64,000 nt of DNA from Bryobacterales bacterium (GTDB lineage Bacteria > Acidobacteriota > Terriglobia > Bryobacterales > UBA6623): NCBI GenBank assembly GCA_022823865.1, contig JAJEHF010000208.1:49032-113031 (forward strand). Direction: 5' to 3'. Position numbers and translations under genes: made by a program. The notes under the pieces are model-generated. The model was not told where the DNA came from and searched no databases. It saw nothing but the letters and a program-made list of their open reading frames with translations. Below are positions 26,492 through 36,411 of this stretch, in pieces. Every line of letters starts with the position of its first letter. The first letter of the stretch is position 1.

Positions 26492-29400
26492 CTATTCCCC
26501 CAACTCGGCGGGCTCGAATGGCGGCGGCGGCTGTTGCATCTGGGCTCCCGGCGGCGCGACGATCACCCCTTCGTCCATCGTCCAGAGCGTGCGCCGGCCG
26601 CCCGAAGAATCGATGATTAGTTTCTTGCGGCCCGGCAGGATCTCTTCCATCGCTTCCAGGTACAGCCGCGTGGAAGTCGGCCCGGGAGCGGCGCGATAGG
26701 CTGACTCGAGCTGCTGGAAGCGCGCCGCGTCGCCGCCCGCGCGGTCCGTGCGGCTCGCCATGTAGCCGTGGGCCTCCTGCACCAGCGCCTCGCCTTGGCC
26801 TCTGGCCAGCGCGACCTGCTCGTTGGCGTAGCCCTCGGCCTCGTTGATCATCCGGCTCTTTTCTTCCAAGGCCCCGGCGACCTCGCGGAACGCATCGACG
26901 ACCTCTACCGACGGGTGCATGTCCTGGAAGCGGACGTGCTGCACGCGCACTCCTGTGCCGTAGTCCGCAAGCCGCCGCTGCAGCTCTTCGGCGGCCCGCC
27001 GCTCGGTCCGGTGGCGGCCGGTGGTCAAGAGCGCATCCAGCGACACCGTGTTCACGACGCTGCGCAGCGCCGCTTCCGACGCGGCGCGGATGACGGCCTC
27101 GGGATCGAGCTGTTGGAAGATGTAGTCGTCAGCCCGGTCGATGTCGTAGTGCACCACGGCGGTCATCTCGATCATGTTCTGGTCGCCGGTCAGCATCAGC
27201 GTTTCCTCGTCCTCGAGCTGGATCCGGCCGTCCCGGTGCTGGATGTTCCATTCGTAGGACGGAGGCTCGCTGAACGCCGCGCCCTCCGAAGTGCGGAAGC
27301 CGATCTCGATCGCGCGAATCTGCCTTGCCCGCACGCGCGTCAGCCGATCGACCGGCCACGGGAGCTTGAAGTTCAAGCCGGGCTCCCGATTGGGCAGCAC
27401 CCTGCGGCCGAAGCGCTCGACCACGCCCACTTCCTCGGTGCGGATGGTGAAGACGGCCGTGGACGCCCACAGGGCTAGCAGAGCGGCTGCGGCGGGCTTT
27501 GATAGCAGCCTGCGGTTCTCTACCAGCCAGGCGAAGCCTGCGGCGGGATCGATGCCGCGAAGGATGTCGAGGACCGCCCTCCAGAGCTGGGCGATGCCGA
27601 CATGGGACCGCACGCGCTCCCAGCGCGAGAGCTGGCCGGCGGGCCGCTCGATGCGCAGCAGGCGCACCGAGTTGAGCATCACGAAGATCGAGGAGATCTG
27701 GTGGACTCCGGCGGCTAGTGCCGGCCCCATCCAGCCGATGCCGGCGATGTAGACGGAAACCACGTTGACCACGCCGGCGAAGAGGATGATGTTCTGCCAC
27801 ACCGTGGTGACGGCCCGCCTGGAAACACCGAACAGCTTGGGCAGCCTCCCGATCTCCGGGTTGAGATCGACGACATCGGCTGCCTCGGCCGCGATGTCGG
27901 CGCCGGAACCCGAGATCGCCACGCCGACATCGGCTGCCGCCAGGGCGGGCGCGTCGTTGACGCCGTCGCCGATCATGGCAACCTTGCGGCCCTGCACCTG
28001 CAGTTGCTTGATCCGGTCCAGCTTTTGCTCTGGCAGCAGTTCGGCTTCCACGTGCGTGATGCCGACCACCCGCGCCATCGCGTCCGCAGCCTTGCGACGG
28101 TCGCCGGTGAGCAGGATGATGTTGCTGATGCCCAGGTCCTCGATCTCGTGGACCGCATCGTGAGCGCCCTGGCGCGGCGTGTCTCGCAGCAAGATCGCGC
28201 CCGCGCAGCGGTCGCCCTCGGCCACTAGGACCGGGGTCGCCCCAGCCCGGTCGGAGGCGGTCAAGTAGTCTTCGAGGCCATAGATGCCGTGGTCGTTGAG
28301 GAAGGCCTCGTTGCCGGCTCGGACGGTCTTGCCGCGATGGATGCACTCGGCGCCGCGCCCGGGCACGATCTGTGCGTCTTGGAATTCCCCGGCGGCGATC
28401 CCGCGCTCTTCGGCGGTGCGGACGATCACCTTGGCGAGCGGGTGGTCCGAGCTCGCTTCCGCGGTCGCCCCGAGAGTGAGCACCTGTTCCTCGGTGTGGC
28501 CCGGGGCCACCAAGATATCGACGATCTCGAACTCGCCGGTGGTCAGCGTGCCGGTCTTGTCGAACACGATGGTGTCGATTTTGGAGGCCGTCTGGACGAC
28601 CTGCCCTCCGCGGGCCAGCAGGCCGCGGCGGGCCAAGCCGCCGATGGCGGCAACCATGGCGGCGGGAGTGGCCAGGATCAGTGCGCAGGGGCACCCGACG
28701 ATCAGGACCGCCACGGCCCGGCGCACGCGCTCGGTGGCCTCGACGTCGCTGGACAGGAAATAGACCGCGCCGGCAGCCAGCAGGATGGCCGGCAGGAAGT
28801 AGCGGGCGTAGCGGTCCGCTTCCCGCACCACCGGCGCGGTGCGGTGGTCGCGGGCCTCTTCCACCAAGTGAATGAGCCGCGCTAGGGTGGACTCCTCCGC
28901 GGCATAGGTCACCCGGATGTGGAGCAGGCCGTGACCGTTCAGGGTGCCCGAGAATACTTCGTCCCCCTCGCTCTTGTCGCGAGGCACGGACTCTCCCGTG
29001 ATGGGGCTCTCGTCGACCGACGATTCACCGCGTTCGACCGTGCCATCGGCGGCGATGCGCTCGCCGGCGCGCACGACGACCAAGTCGCCGGGCTCCAAGT
29101 CCTCGACATGGACTTCGACCTCCTCGCCATCGCGCAGCACGCGGGCATGGTGGGGCAGCTGGTCCACGAAGCGGTGGATCGCCCGTTCGGTCCGCCCGGC
29201 GGCCCAGGCCTCCAGGCCCTCGCCGAGGAGCATGATGAACATGGCCTCGGCGGCCGCCAAGTATTCTCCGATCGCCAGGGCCGCGCCCGCCGCGATGACG
29301 ATCGCGAGGTCTGCCGAGATCTTGCGCTCGAGGAGCTCGGAAATGGCCCGGTAAAAGGTCTTGTAGCCCGCCAGCACCGCGAGGAAGATCGCTGTGTCGA

Positions 29401-29533
29401 TTCCAAGCAAGGAATCGAAGATGCCGAACAGGTTCAGCAGCAGCAGGACGCCGACGACAACCGTGAACCCTACGTACTTGATCTGCTCGCGGCGGTCGCG
29501 ATTTATCGCATGGTCCTCGGAGACGACATGCAC
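26492..29533 (-). CDS. P1B-type heavy-metal ATPase fused to HflK-like SPFH domain
   Basis: A 1013-residue fusion. Residues 1-630 are a complete P-type ATPase: TGES at 179-182, the transmembrane metal site CPC at 281-283, DKTGTLT with phosphorylated Asp325, the HP pair at 364-365, TGD at 477-479 and GDGVND at 522-527. CPC and the HP dipeptide mark the P1B (heavy-metal) class. There is no N-terminal HMA or Cys-rich domain. After a linker (630-678) comes another membrane span (about 680-697) and an SPFH/HflK part: RTEEVGVVERFGRRVLP, LMLTGDQNMIEMTAVVHY, RMINEAEGYANEQV and TRLYLEAMEEILPGRK. The C-terminal tail is proline-rich. It heads a four-gene operon with gaps of 3, 8 and -4 bases. The metal is unknown; CPC enzymes carry Cu+, Zn2+, Cd2+ or Pb2+. 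Confidence 0.93.
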   Translation of the reverse strand: MHVVSEDHAINRDRREQIKYVGFTVVVGVLLLLNLFGIFDSLLGIDTAIFLAVLAGYKTFYRAISELLERKISADLAIVIAAGAALAIGEYLAAAEAMFIMLLGEGLEAWAAGRTERAIHRFVDQLPHHARVLRDGEEVEVHVEDLEPGDLVVVRAGERIAADGTVERGESSVDESPITGESVPRDKSEGDEVFSGTLNGHGLLHIRVTYAAEESTLARLIHLVEEARDHRTAPVVREADRYARYFLPAILLAAGAVYFLSSDVEATERVRRAVAVLIVGCPCALILATPAAMVAAIGGLARRGLLARGGQVVQTASKIDTIVFDKTGTLTTGEFEIVDILVAPGHTEEQVLTLGATAEASSDHPLAKVIVRTAEERGIAAGEFQDAQIVPGRGAECIHRGKTVRAGNEAFLNDHGIYGLEDYLTASDRAGATPVLVAEGDRCAGAILLRDTPRQGAHDAVHEIEDLGISNIILLTGDRRKAADAMARVVGITHVEAELLPEQKLDRIKQLQVQGRKVAMIGDGVNDAPALAAADVGVAISGSGADIAAEAADVVDLNPEIGRLPKLFGVSRRAVTTVWQNIILFAGVVNVVSVYIAGIGWMGPALAAGVHQISSIFVMLNSVRLLRIERPAGQLSRWERVRSHVGIAQLWRAVLDILRGIDPAAGFAWLVENRRLLSKPAAAALLALWASTAVFTIRTEEVGVVERFGRRVLPNREPGLNFKLPWPVDRLTRVRARQIRAIEIGFRTSEGAAFSEPPSYEWNIQHRDGRIQLEDEETLMLTGDQNMIEMTAVVHYDIDRADDYIFQQLDPEAVIRAASEAALRSVVNTVSLDALLTTGRHRTERRAAEELQRRLADYGTGVRVQHVRFQDMHPSVEVVDAFREVAGALEEKSRMINEAEGYANEQVALARGQGEALVQEAHGYMASRTDRAGGDAARFQQLESAYRAAPGPTSTRLYLEAMEEILPGRKKLIIDSSGGRRTLWTMDEGVIVAPPGAQMQQPPPPFEPAELGE

Positions 29534-29757
29534 TGGTAGACAAAGATAGCAAAGACGGTCGTTGGCCTCCCTGAATAGCGGGGCCTCGGGCGTCGATCCA
29601 TGTGCAATGGGCGCGACTAGCCGAGGTGATCGTCGCCGTCCCGCGGAGCCGCTCCGCCCTCGCCACGGGGTACCCGCAGCGCGCCTCTCGACCGGTGCCC
29701 GCCGCTGCCTCTACCGTCCCCCAGAAGCCGATCGGCGCATTGTACAATCACTGCTTC

Positions 29758-31380
29758 ATGCCCGGGAAGAGCTACGCGAAGGGCCCGACCATCCCCCTGA
29801 TCGGCGAGACCATCGGGGATGTTTTCGACAAGGCGGTCGCGTCGCACTCGGACAAGGATGCCCTCGTCTCGCGCCACCAAGGGCTGCGGCTCACGTACGC
29901 AGACCTCGACAGGGGCGTGAGCGAAGTCGCGGCGGGGCTGTGGGGCTTGGGAGTCCGTCCCGGCGACAGGGTCGGCATGTGGGCCTCGAGCTGCGTCGAA
30001 TGGGTCTACCTGCAAGTAGCCACTGCCAAGATCGGAGCCGTCCTGGTCAACGTCAATCCCGCCTACCGCGCCCGTGACCTGACATACATCTTGGAACGCT
30101 CGGGCATCAAGGCCATCTTCCTGAACGAGCAGGACGCCCGCGTGAACTACGCCGACCTGCTGGAGGAGGCGAAGGGCAGGAGCAATCACTCCCTGCGCGC
30201 TTCGGTTCTGCTAGGCACGTCGCAGTGGGACCGGATGATCGGCGGCGGAGTCGCTCCCGATCCCGGACCGAGAGACTTGCACGAGGTCGTCAACATCCAG
30301 TACACATCCGGCACGACTGGCAGCCCGAAGGGCGTGCTGCTCACTCACCACAACATAGTCAACAATGCCCACCTCGTCGGTGCCGGGCTGCGCTGGACGC
30401 CCGCGGACATCCTGTGCATGCCCGTGCCCCTCTACCACTGCTTCGGCTGCGTCCTGGGTTCGTTGCAGTGCATCGTCCACGGAGCGACGCTCGTGCTGCC
30501 CTCGGCGCAGTTCGATCCCTTGGCAACTCTCCAAGCCATTGACGAATTGCGCTGCACGACAGTCTACGGAGTGCCGACCATGTTCGTCGCCGAACTCGAC
30601 CATCCCCAGTTCGCCAGCTTCGATACCACCTGCCTGCGCACCGGGATCATGGCCGGCTCGCCATGCCCCGTAGAGCTGATGAAGCGGGTCGTGCGACAGA
30701 TGCACTGCTCGGAGATGACCATCGCCTACGGCCAGACAGAATCATCCCCCGCCATTACGCAGAGCACCTGCGACGATCCGCTGGAGGTTCGCACTGCCAC
30801 GGTCGGGCAGGCGATGCCGTGTACGGAGGTGAAGGTGATTGATCCGGAGACAGGCGAGACCGTTGACGTGGGTGTGCAGGGCGAATTGCTGACGCGCGGC
30901 TATCTCGTGATGAAGGGCTACGACAAGGATCCCGAAAACACGGCCCGGGCGGTTGACGGGGACGGCTGGCTGCACACCGGAGACCTAGCCACGATGCGCC
31001 CGGACGGCAACCTGCGCATCACCGGGCGCGCCCGGGAAATGATCATCCGCGGCGGCGAGAACGTCTATCCGAGGGAGATCGAGGAGTACCTGCACACGCA
31101 CCCCGACATCGCGGACGTGTACGTCTTCGGCGTTCCTGACGAGCGCCTCGGGGAGCGCGTGGCGGCCTGGGTCAAGGCGCGCGACGGTTCCGGCCTCGCA
31201 GAAGAAGCAGTCAAGGCGTTCTGCCAAGGCCAGATCGCCCACTTCAAGATTCCCGAGCTGATTCGGTTCGTCGACGAGTTCCCGCTGACAGTCACCGGGA
31301 AGGTGCAGAAGTTCATCATGCGCGAGCGCGAGATCGAACTGCGCGGCCTGGCCGGGGCCGCCGCGGTGGAGACCGCCTGA
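29758..31380 (+). CDS. fatty-acyl-CoA synthetase (AMP-forming)
   Basis: A 540-residue adenylate-forming enzyme. ATG 29758 is preferred over the frame start at 29602: the extra 52 residues look non-coding, and a TACAAT hexamer sits only 10 bases before this ATG. The signature loop is YTSGTTGSPKGVLLTHHN. Further motifs are YGQTESSPAITQS (ANL motif A5) and the hinge GRAREMIIRGGENVYPREIE, with the C-terminal catalytic lysine in LTVTGKVQKF. The pattern MPVPLYHCFGCVLGSL is common in medium- and long-chain FadD-like enzymes. It activates a fatty acid to acyl-AMP and then acyl-CoA for beta-oxidation or lipid synthesis. Its TGA abuts the stop of the convergent 1634-residue gene, with no base between them. 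Confidence 0.92.
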   Translation: MPGKSYAKGPTIPLIGETIGDVFDKAVASHSDKDALVSRHQGLRLTYADLDRGVSEVAAGLWGLGVRPGDRVGMWASSCVEWVYLQVATAKIGAVLVNVNPAYRARDLTYILERSGIKAIFLNEQDARVNYADLLEEAKGRSNHSLRASVLLGTSQWDRMIGGGVAPDPGPRDLHEVVNIQYTSGTTGSPKGVLLTHHNIVNNAHLVGAGLRWTPADILCMPVPLYHCFGCVLGSLQCIVHGATLVLPSAQFDPLATLQAIDELRCTTVYGVPTMFVAELDHPQFASFDTTCLRTGIMAGSPCPVELMKRVVRQMHCSEMTIAYGQTESSPAITQSTCDDPLEVRTATVGQAMPCTEVKVIDPETGETVDVGVQGELLTRGYLVMKGYDKDPENTARAVDGDGWLHTGDLATMRPDGNLRITGRAREMIIRGGENVYPREIEEYLHTHPDIADVYVFGVPDERLGERVAAWVKARDGSGLAEEAVKAFCQGQIAHFKIPELIRFVDEFPLTVTGKVQKFIMREREIELRGLAGAAAVETA

Positions 31381-34300
31381 TCAGCCGCCGCGCTGCAGGT
31401 CGGCCTGCTTGAGCACCCACTCGCGGATCACGCCGTAGCCCGGGTCGCCCGCTTCGTAGCGCACCCCGCCTTGGTGCCCGTCCTCGTCACCGGACTGGAT
31501 ATTGAGCGGCTTGCGCAGGAACTTGCTCTTTTCGACATCGTGCAGGTCCACGCGTGCTTGCATGCGCCGGTAGTTGCCCAGCAGCGCCTGGGGCGGGATG
31601 TAGCCCGCCGCGTCCGGCGGGTCCAAGTAGAGGGTAGGCACGCGTCCCGGCACGCCGTGGCAGGAAATGCAGGCGCGGTTGTCGCGCGAGTCGATGCGCG
31701 TCATCTCGGTGAACACGTAGTCGCGGAAGTGGATGATGTCTTCGATCCACTCGTCGGAATCGGCCAGCGCCCGGACATCGCTGCCTTGCTGCGCCTTGCT
31801 CTCTTCGGCGATGATCTCGCGCAGGCGCTTGCCGTAGATCTTGTCGTCGCTGTTGAGGATGTTCTGGATGCGGGTGCGGTAGAGCGGGCTCGGCTCGTGG
31901 TCGATCCAGGCCGTCAGCGCCTTCAGCACTTCGGGATGTCGGCGCAGCGCGGTCTTGTTGGCCAGCGCGATCGCCTGCTTGCGCACGTCCTCGGGCGAGT
32001 CTTCGGAGAACCACGAGGTGAACATGCCGACGAGCCTGTCCTTGGCCTCCACGATGGGATCGATCACGTCGATGCCCAACTCGTCCTTGGTGAACAGCGA
32101 GCCGGCGGTCTCGCCTGGCTCTAGCTTGAGGTAGTCCAGGCCGAAGATGTAGTTCGGCTCGGCGTCGTCGTTCGAGCCGACCATGCGGAAAGTCAGCCGG
32201 TTCTGGCCAGCCTTGAACTCATGCACGCCTAGTGACACCGGGCCGGGAGCGGTGAGGCTCTCGCGGTAGAAGTCGATCGCGTCTTCGATGCTTTCGCCGT
32301 TGAGGAGCGGCTGGACGGTGCCCATTTCCCGGTCGTGAAGGAACGCAGCGATAATCTCGTAGGGCCCGCCTTCGGGCGCTTCCACCCCGAACGTGAGTTC
32401 GTTGCCGGGCAGCCCCTCGCGCCACCACAGGATCGTGTTGCGGCTGGTGAGGCCGTCCGGCACGAGCTGCTTGGTGGTGCGTCCGCCCGTCAGGTCCAAG
32501 ACCTCTAGGTCCTCGGCCTCGGTGGCGCCTTCGATGGCCTCTTCCATGGTGGGGCCGCCCTCCTGATAGCGCAGCATCCACTCCGTCGATGGCAGCCAGA
32601 AGAGCGCGTCCCCGCCGACGTGGTCGAACGCCGCCCGGCGGTGCAGCGTGGGGTTGTTGCCTAGCACCCGTCCCAGCAGCGTCGCCCTTTCGCTGTCCGC
32701 CGGGGATTGGTCCGTGGCGCTGGGGGCCGGCCTTCCCAGCAGGTGCGGCGCGGCGGCGATCGGGGACTGGCGCGCAGGCGGCACGAGCAGCTTGAAGAAC
32801 TCGCGCTCGAGATCGGCGTTGTCCTCGCCCTCGCTGAACTGCCAGCGGACCCGCGATAGGAAACGGACCAGCGCTTCGGCATCGTCCTGCCGGCCGGCAT
32901 TCAGGAACGCATCGAGCTTGGCCAGCAGAGGACGGATCGTCTCGACGTCGCCGGAGAGCCGCAGGGCGCTGGGGTTGGACAGGGCCTTGGCCGCGGCAGC
33001 GACCTGTTCTAGGTCGTCGCCTTGCAGCAGTTCCAGCAGGTGGCGCTGCAAACGGGCCGAGTTCACGTTGGCGGCACCTTGCAGCGCGATGGACCTCCAC
33101 GGCACCTGCCCGTCGTCGCTGCGCGTCTGGTAGATGCTGAGCAGGATGTCACCGATCAGCTCGGTCGCGCCGGGCGTCGAGTATCCGAGCTGGCCGGGGC
33201 CGCCGTCTCCGCCGCGCTCTTGGAAATGAGTCGCCGCCACGGCCGCCAAGCGCTGTTCGAGCAGGTCTCGCCGGTCTCCCGCCCGTTGCCGGGCAGACGA
33301 CAGCATCCGGTACAGGTCTTCCAACTCGCGGTACTGCTGCTCGCGGTTGTCGGTGCCGGTCTGGTTCGCGATCTGACCGTTGACGATCAGCATCGAGGTC
33401 GTCGAGTAGCGCATCGCATTCTCGACGTGGCTGTTCGGTTCGGGCTGTTGCAGGACCGCGACCCAGGCGCGGTTGATGCGCTGGCGCAGCGGCGGGTTCC
33501 AGACCCACTGGTGCCACGCTGCCTTGAACGCGTAGGCCCGCACGCCCGGGAACGGATCGCGCATGGCATCGGCGAGCAGGTCGGCCAGTTCGTTGGCGTC
33601 CACTTGGGAGCGCGGCCCGACCAGGTCCGCCCGCATGATCAGGGATTGCAGGACCGATTGCCGCGTGCGCTCGTCACCGCCGCGATAGGCCGCTAGCACG
33701 GCTGGCCAGCCCTGATCGTCCAGGAGCAACTGGCGCAGCGACCAGAAGGCGGCTTCGCGGCACGCCTTGACCGGATCGGAGAGCCCAGAAATCAAGGCGG
33801 GGATGCCAGCCGGGGCCAGCGAGCCGCCAATGCCGAGGTAGCCGTAGTAGCGGACCTGCGGCATCTCGTCGTCGGTTGCGGCAATCATCAGGTCTGCGAA
33901 GTCCGCCCGGCCAGTGGTTTGCAGAGCCCGGACGCGGGAGAGCTTCTCCAAGGCGGATTCGTCGGGCCCCGGCTCGAAGTCGCTCCGTTCGAACGGCTGG
34001 GCGTCGCCCGGGAACAGGCGGCTGAGGGCGCGGATCACGTAGGCGTTGGTGACGAAGCCGGTCTGTGCCGAGCGGTTCCAGAGCCCGTATTCGAACTGCT
34101 TCTCCAGCAGCCAACGCACGGCGCGCTTGACCGGGGGGCTGTCCGGGCCCTGTCCCGCGGCCCGCAGGGCGATGAGCGACACCGCCGTTGGCGCGGGGTC
34201 CCCCTCTTCATCGATTCGGTTCCAGGAGTCCGTGGCCTCGTCGTGCACACCGAGGTCGAAGCCCCACGATCCGTCCTCTTGCTGCAGGGCCAGCAGCCGC

Positions 34301-36285
34301 TTCATGTCGCGCTCGACCTGCGCTTCGAACGCCGGCAGCAGTTCCCGGGCCCGCTTGCCCAACTCGGCCTCGGCGTCGAGCTTGGCGAGTTCCTCGCGCG
34401 GGAGCAGATCGTGGAAGAACTCGATACGGTGGCCCAGGTCGTCGGTGACCTTGATCTGGACGTCGCCGGTGGCGACGATCTTCTCGGCCTTCTCGACCAC
34501 GCCGGCAAGGTACTTCTCTTCGCCGCTGTCGCGCCACGCCCGCTCAAGGATCTCGGCCGCGAACTTGAAGACCACGTTCGGGCCGAAGTTGGAGCCCCTG
34601 CCCGCGGCGTTGATGCCCTGCGGGTCGTTGGTTTGCAGCACATAGTTGGCGGTACGCTTCTGCTGGTACGAGTGCAGCTTCTTGGGCTTGAAGGTGCGCT
34701 CGTGCTGCACCACGTTGCGGCCCGCCACGCGGCTGCCCGCGGGGGCGTCGCCGAGATCGTTGGGCGCCAGCGAGGTGTTCACGGCGGCGTCGACGAGTTC
34801 GTTGGTCGGCCGCAGGCTCTCGTACATCGTGTTGACCAGCCGGCGGTGGTTCTGGACCGTCCCATCGGGGCGATAGCCGTGCCGCAGCGCGTCGGCGACG
34901 CCCCACACTCCGCTCTGGGTGTGGCAGCTCATGCAGTTCTCGCCGAAAAGGCTCGAGCCGTCCCGGACGCGGCGATGCACCGCGATGTTGCGCGGGCGGT
35001 GGATCAGCCAGGCGTCGATCTCGGCAAGGTGGTAGTAGATGGATTGGCGCAGTGCCTGCTGAGGTGTGTCGAACGGAGCCGGCTCGACCAGGCGGACTTC
35101 CAGCTCGTAGCCCGGCTGGTTCGCTTCCACCCGCAGGTAATACGTGCCGCCGGGCTGCACGCGGCGCGTGACGAACGAGCGGAAGTTGTCGTCTTGCTGG
35201 TGGATGCGCTCGTTGACGTCGCGGCCGTCGTAGTAGGTGTAGACCTGCTCCGGGCCGGGGATCACCTCGGTGTCGGGATGGATGTAGGGCACCGCCTCGT
35301 TGTTGCCGAAGTCCTCACGCTTGGCGGCCTCGCGATGCTCCAGCTCCTCGGCAGTGGGAGTGCCCGGCTTGTACACCCGGATGCGCGCGCTGACGACGGG
35401 TTCGACGAGCTGCAGGTTGGCCGTCAAGAGCTTGACCCTGTCGCCCCGGTAGACGAAGCGGTACCAATCGTCGGGCGAGCTCCCGGAGGCGGCGTTGTCG
35501 AAGTACTCCAGGTCGTCAGCCCCGCCGATGACGCGCAGGACTTGGTCGGCGTTGCCATCCTCGAATGGCAGCAAGACTGCTTCTTCCGGGGCGTTGTTGG
35601 GCTCGGTTTCGAGCACGAGGTCACGCGAGACGGTCTGGGACACGTGCGCGACGTCGACAGTGATCGCTATGTCGTCGATGCCCGGCGTTCGTTTCGGAGC
35701 GGTCGCGGCAAGCCGGGCAAGCCCTTGGTCGCGATGGTACGGCGCGGCGGGCCAAGGCTCATCCGTGACGGTTGTCAAGGAGAGTTCGTAAGTGCCTGCC
35801 CGCGGAGCCTTGTACGTCTGGTACACGTCCGGGTCCAGCGCATGCAGGACCTTGGTCCAGCCGTTCTCCTCGCCTTGCACCAGGTCCCCCCGGCTCATCG
35901 ACGGAGTGGTTTGGGCAGTGCTCGGAGGAGGCCCGCTCCAGCGCGCCGAGATGCGGCCGTTGTCGGGAAGCCTGCCCGGGTTGGCGATGCCGACTTGGAT
36001 CCGAACCGTCTCGCCCTTGGCGAGGTCCCACGAGCGCGTCCAGCTGCCGTCAAACTGGACGGTTTCGCCGAGGGCTGGTCCGGCCAGCAGAGTGCTCAGA
36101 CACAGTGCGAGCAAGAGCAGGCGGGAGCTTCCGGTTCGACCGATACCGTGCTTCCGAGATTCGGGATTCCTGGAGAACGATTGCCCGGGGATCGCTGGAG
36201 CGTGGAGAGCGGTAATCGGGGTGGCCATGATCATGATGTCGATGTGCCCACGAAGCCTCGGCACCGTCGGCTTGCAGGTCTGCAA
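31381..36285 (-). CDS. large secreted multidomain protein with two c-type haem sites, alpha-toroid and HEAT repeats
   Basis: This gene encodes 1634 residues; Met20 (base 36228) is an alternative start. A signal lies near residues 52-73 (SSRLLLLALCLSTLLAGPALG). A pre-peptidase-like sandwich follows, with LETEPNNAPEEA near 226. Haem site CMSCH is at 451-455. Next comes a stretch of roughly 120 residues resembling terpenoid-cyclase/alpha-2-macroglobulin toroids (LALQQEDGSWGFDL, PTAVSLIALRAAG, WLLEKQFEYGLWN, FVTNAYVIRAL). HEAT-like repeats follow (ARQSVLQSLIMRADL, FPGVRAYAFKAAWHQW), then a carbohydrate-binding-like sandwich (GPYEIIAAFLHDREMG). A second haem site CISCH is at 1539-1543, followed by a proline-rich end. 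The make-up recalls the large DUF1592/PSCyt cytochromes of Planctomycetes and Acidobacteria. The function is unknown; periplasmic redox or glycan/lipid binding is possible. Confidence 0.85.
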   Translation of the reverse strand: MQTCKPTVPRLRGHIDIMIMATPITALHAPAIPGQSFSRNPESRKHGIGRTGSSRLLLLALCLSTLLAGPALGETVQFDGSWTRSWDLAKGETVRIQVGIANPGRLPDNGRISARWSGPPPSTAQTTPSMSRGDLVQGEENGWTKVLHALDPDVYQTYKAPRAGTYELSLTTVTDEPWPAAPYHRDQGLARLAATAPKRTPGIDDIAITVDVAHVSQTVSRDLVLETEPNNAPEEAVLLPFEDGNADQVLRVIGGADDLEYFDNAASGSSPDDWYRFVYRGDRVKLLTANLQLVEPVVSARIRVYKPGTPTAEELEHREAAKREDFGNNEAVPYIHPDTEVIPGPEQVYTYYDGRDVNERIHQQDDNFRSFVTRRVQPGGTYYLRVEANQPGYELEVRLVEPAPFDTPQQALRQSIYYHLAEIDAWLIHRPRNIAVHRRVRDGSSLFGENCMSCHTQSGVWGVADALRHGYRPDGTVQNHRRLVNTMYESLRPTNELVDAAVNTSLAPNDLGDAPAGSRVAGRNVVQHERTFKPKKLHSYQQKRTANYVLQTNDPQGINAAGRGSNFGPNVVFKFAAEILERAWRDSGEEKYLAGVVEKAEKIVATGDVQIKVTDDLGHRIEFFHDLLPREELAKLDAEAELGKRARELLPAFEAQVERDMKRLLALQQEDGSWGFDLGVHDEATDSWNRIDEEGDPAPTAVSLIALRAAGQGPDSPPVKRAVRWLLEKQFEYGLWNRSAQTGFVTNAYVIRALSRLFPGDAQPFERSDFEPGPDESALEKLSRVRALQTTGRADFADLMIAATDDEMPQVRYYGYLGIGGSLAPAGIPALISGLSDPVKACREAAFWSLRQLLLDDQGWPAVLAAYRGGDERTRQSVLQSLIMRADLVGPRSQVDANELADLLADAMRDPFPGVRAYAFKAAWHQWVWNPPLRQRINRAWVAVLQQPEPNSHVENAMRYSTTSMLIVNGQIANQTGTDNREQQYRELEDLYRMLSSARQRAGDRRDLLEQRLAAVAATHFQERGGDGGPGQLGYSTPGATELIGDILLSIYQTRSDDGQVPWRSIALQGAANVNSARLQRHLLELLQGDDLEQVAAAAKALSNPSALRLSGDVETIRPLLAKLDAFLNAGRQDDAEALVRFLSRVRWQFSEGEDNADLEREFFKLLVPPARQSPIAAAPHLLGRPAPSATDQSPADSERATLLGRVLGNNPTLHRRAAFDHVGGDALFWLPSTEWMLRYQEGGPTMEEAIEGATEAEDLEVLDLTGGRTTKQLVPDGLTSRNTILWWREGLPGNELTFGVEAPEGGPYEIIAAFLHDREMGTVQPLLNGESIEDAIDFYRESLTAPGPVSLGVHEFKAGQNRLTFRMVGSNDDAEPNYIFGLDYLKLEPGETAGSLFTKDELGIDVIDPIVEAKDRLVGMFTSWFSEDSPEDVRKQAIALANKTALRRHPEVLKALTAWIDHEPSPLYRTRIQNILNSDDKIYGKRLREIIAEESKAQQGSDVRALADSDEWIEDIIHFRDYVFTEMTRIDSRDNRACISCHGVPGRVPTLYLDPPDAAGYIPPQALLGNYRRMQARVDLHDVEKSKFLRKPLNIQSGDEDGHQGGVRYEAGDPGYGVIREWVLKQADLQRGG

Positions 36286-36411
36286 CGCACCCGCCGGCCG
36301 CGAGAGTCCTTCGCTAGGTCCGAATCTTGGCAGCCGCTAGCAAGCGGTGCAGCCAACTCAAACCATTATAGGAGCGCGGGGCTGTCTTGGAAGTCGGAGG
36401 GCGCTCGATTG

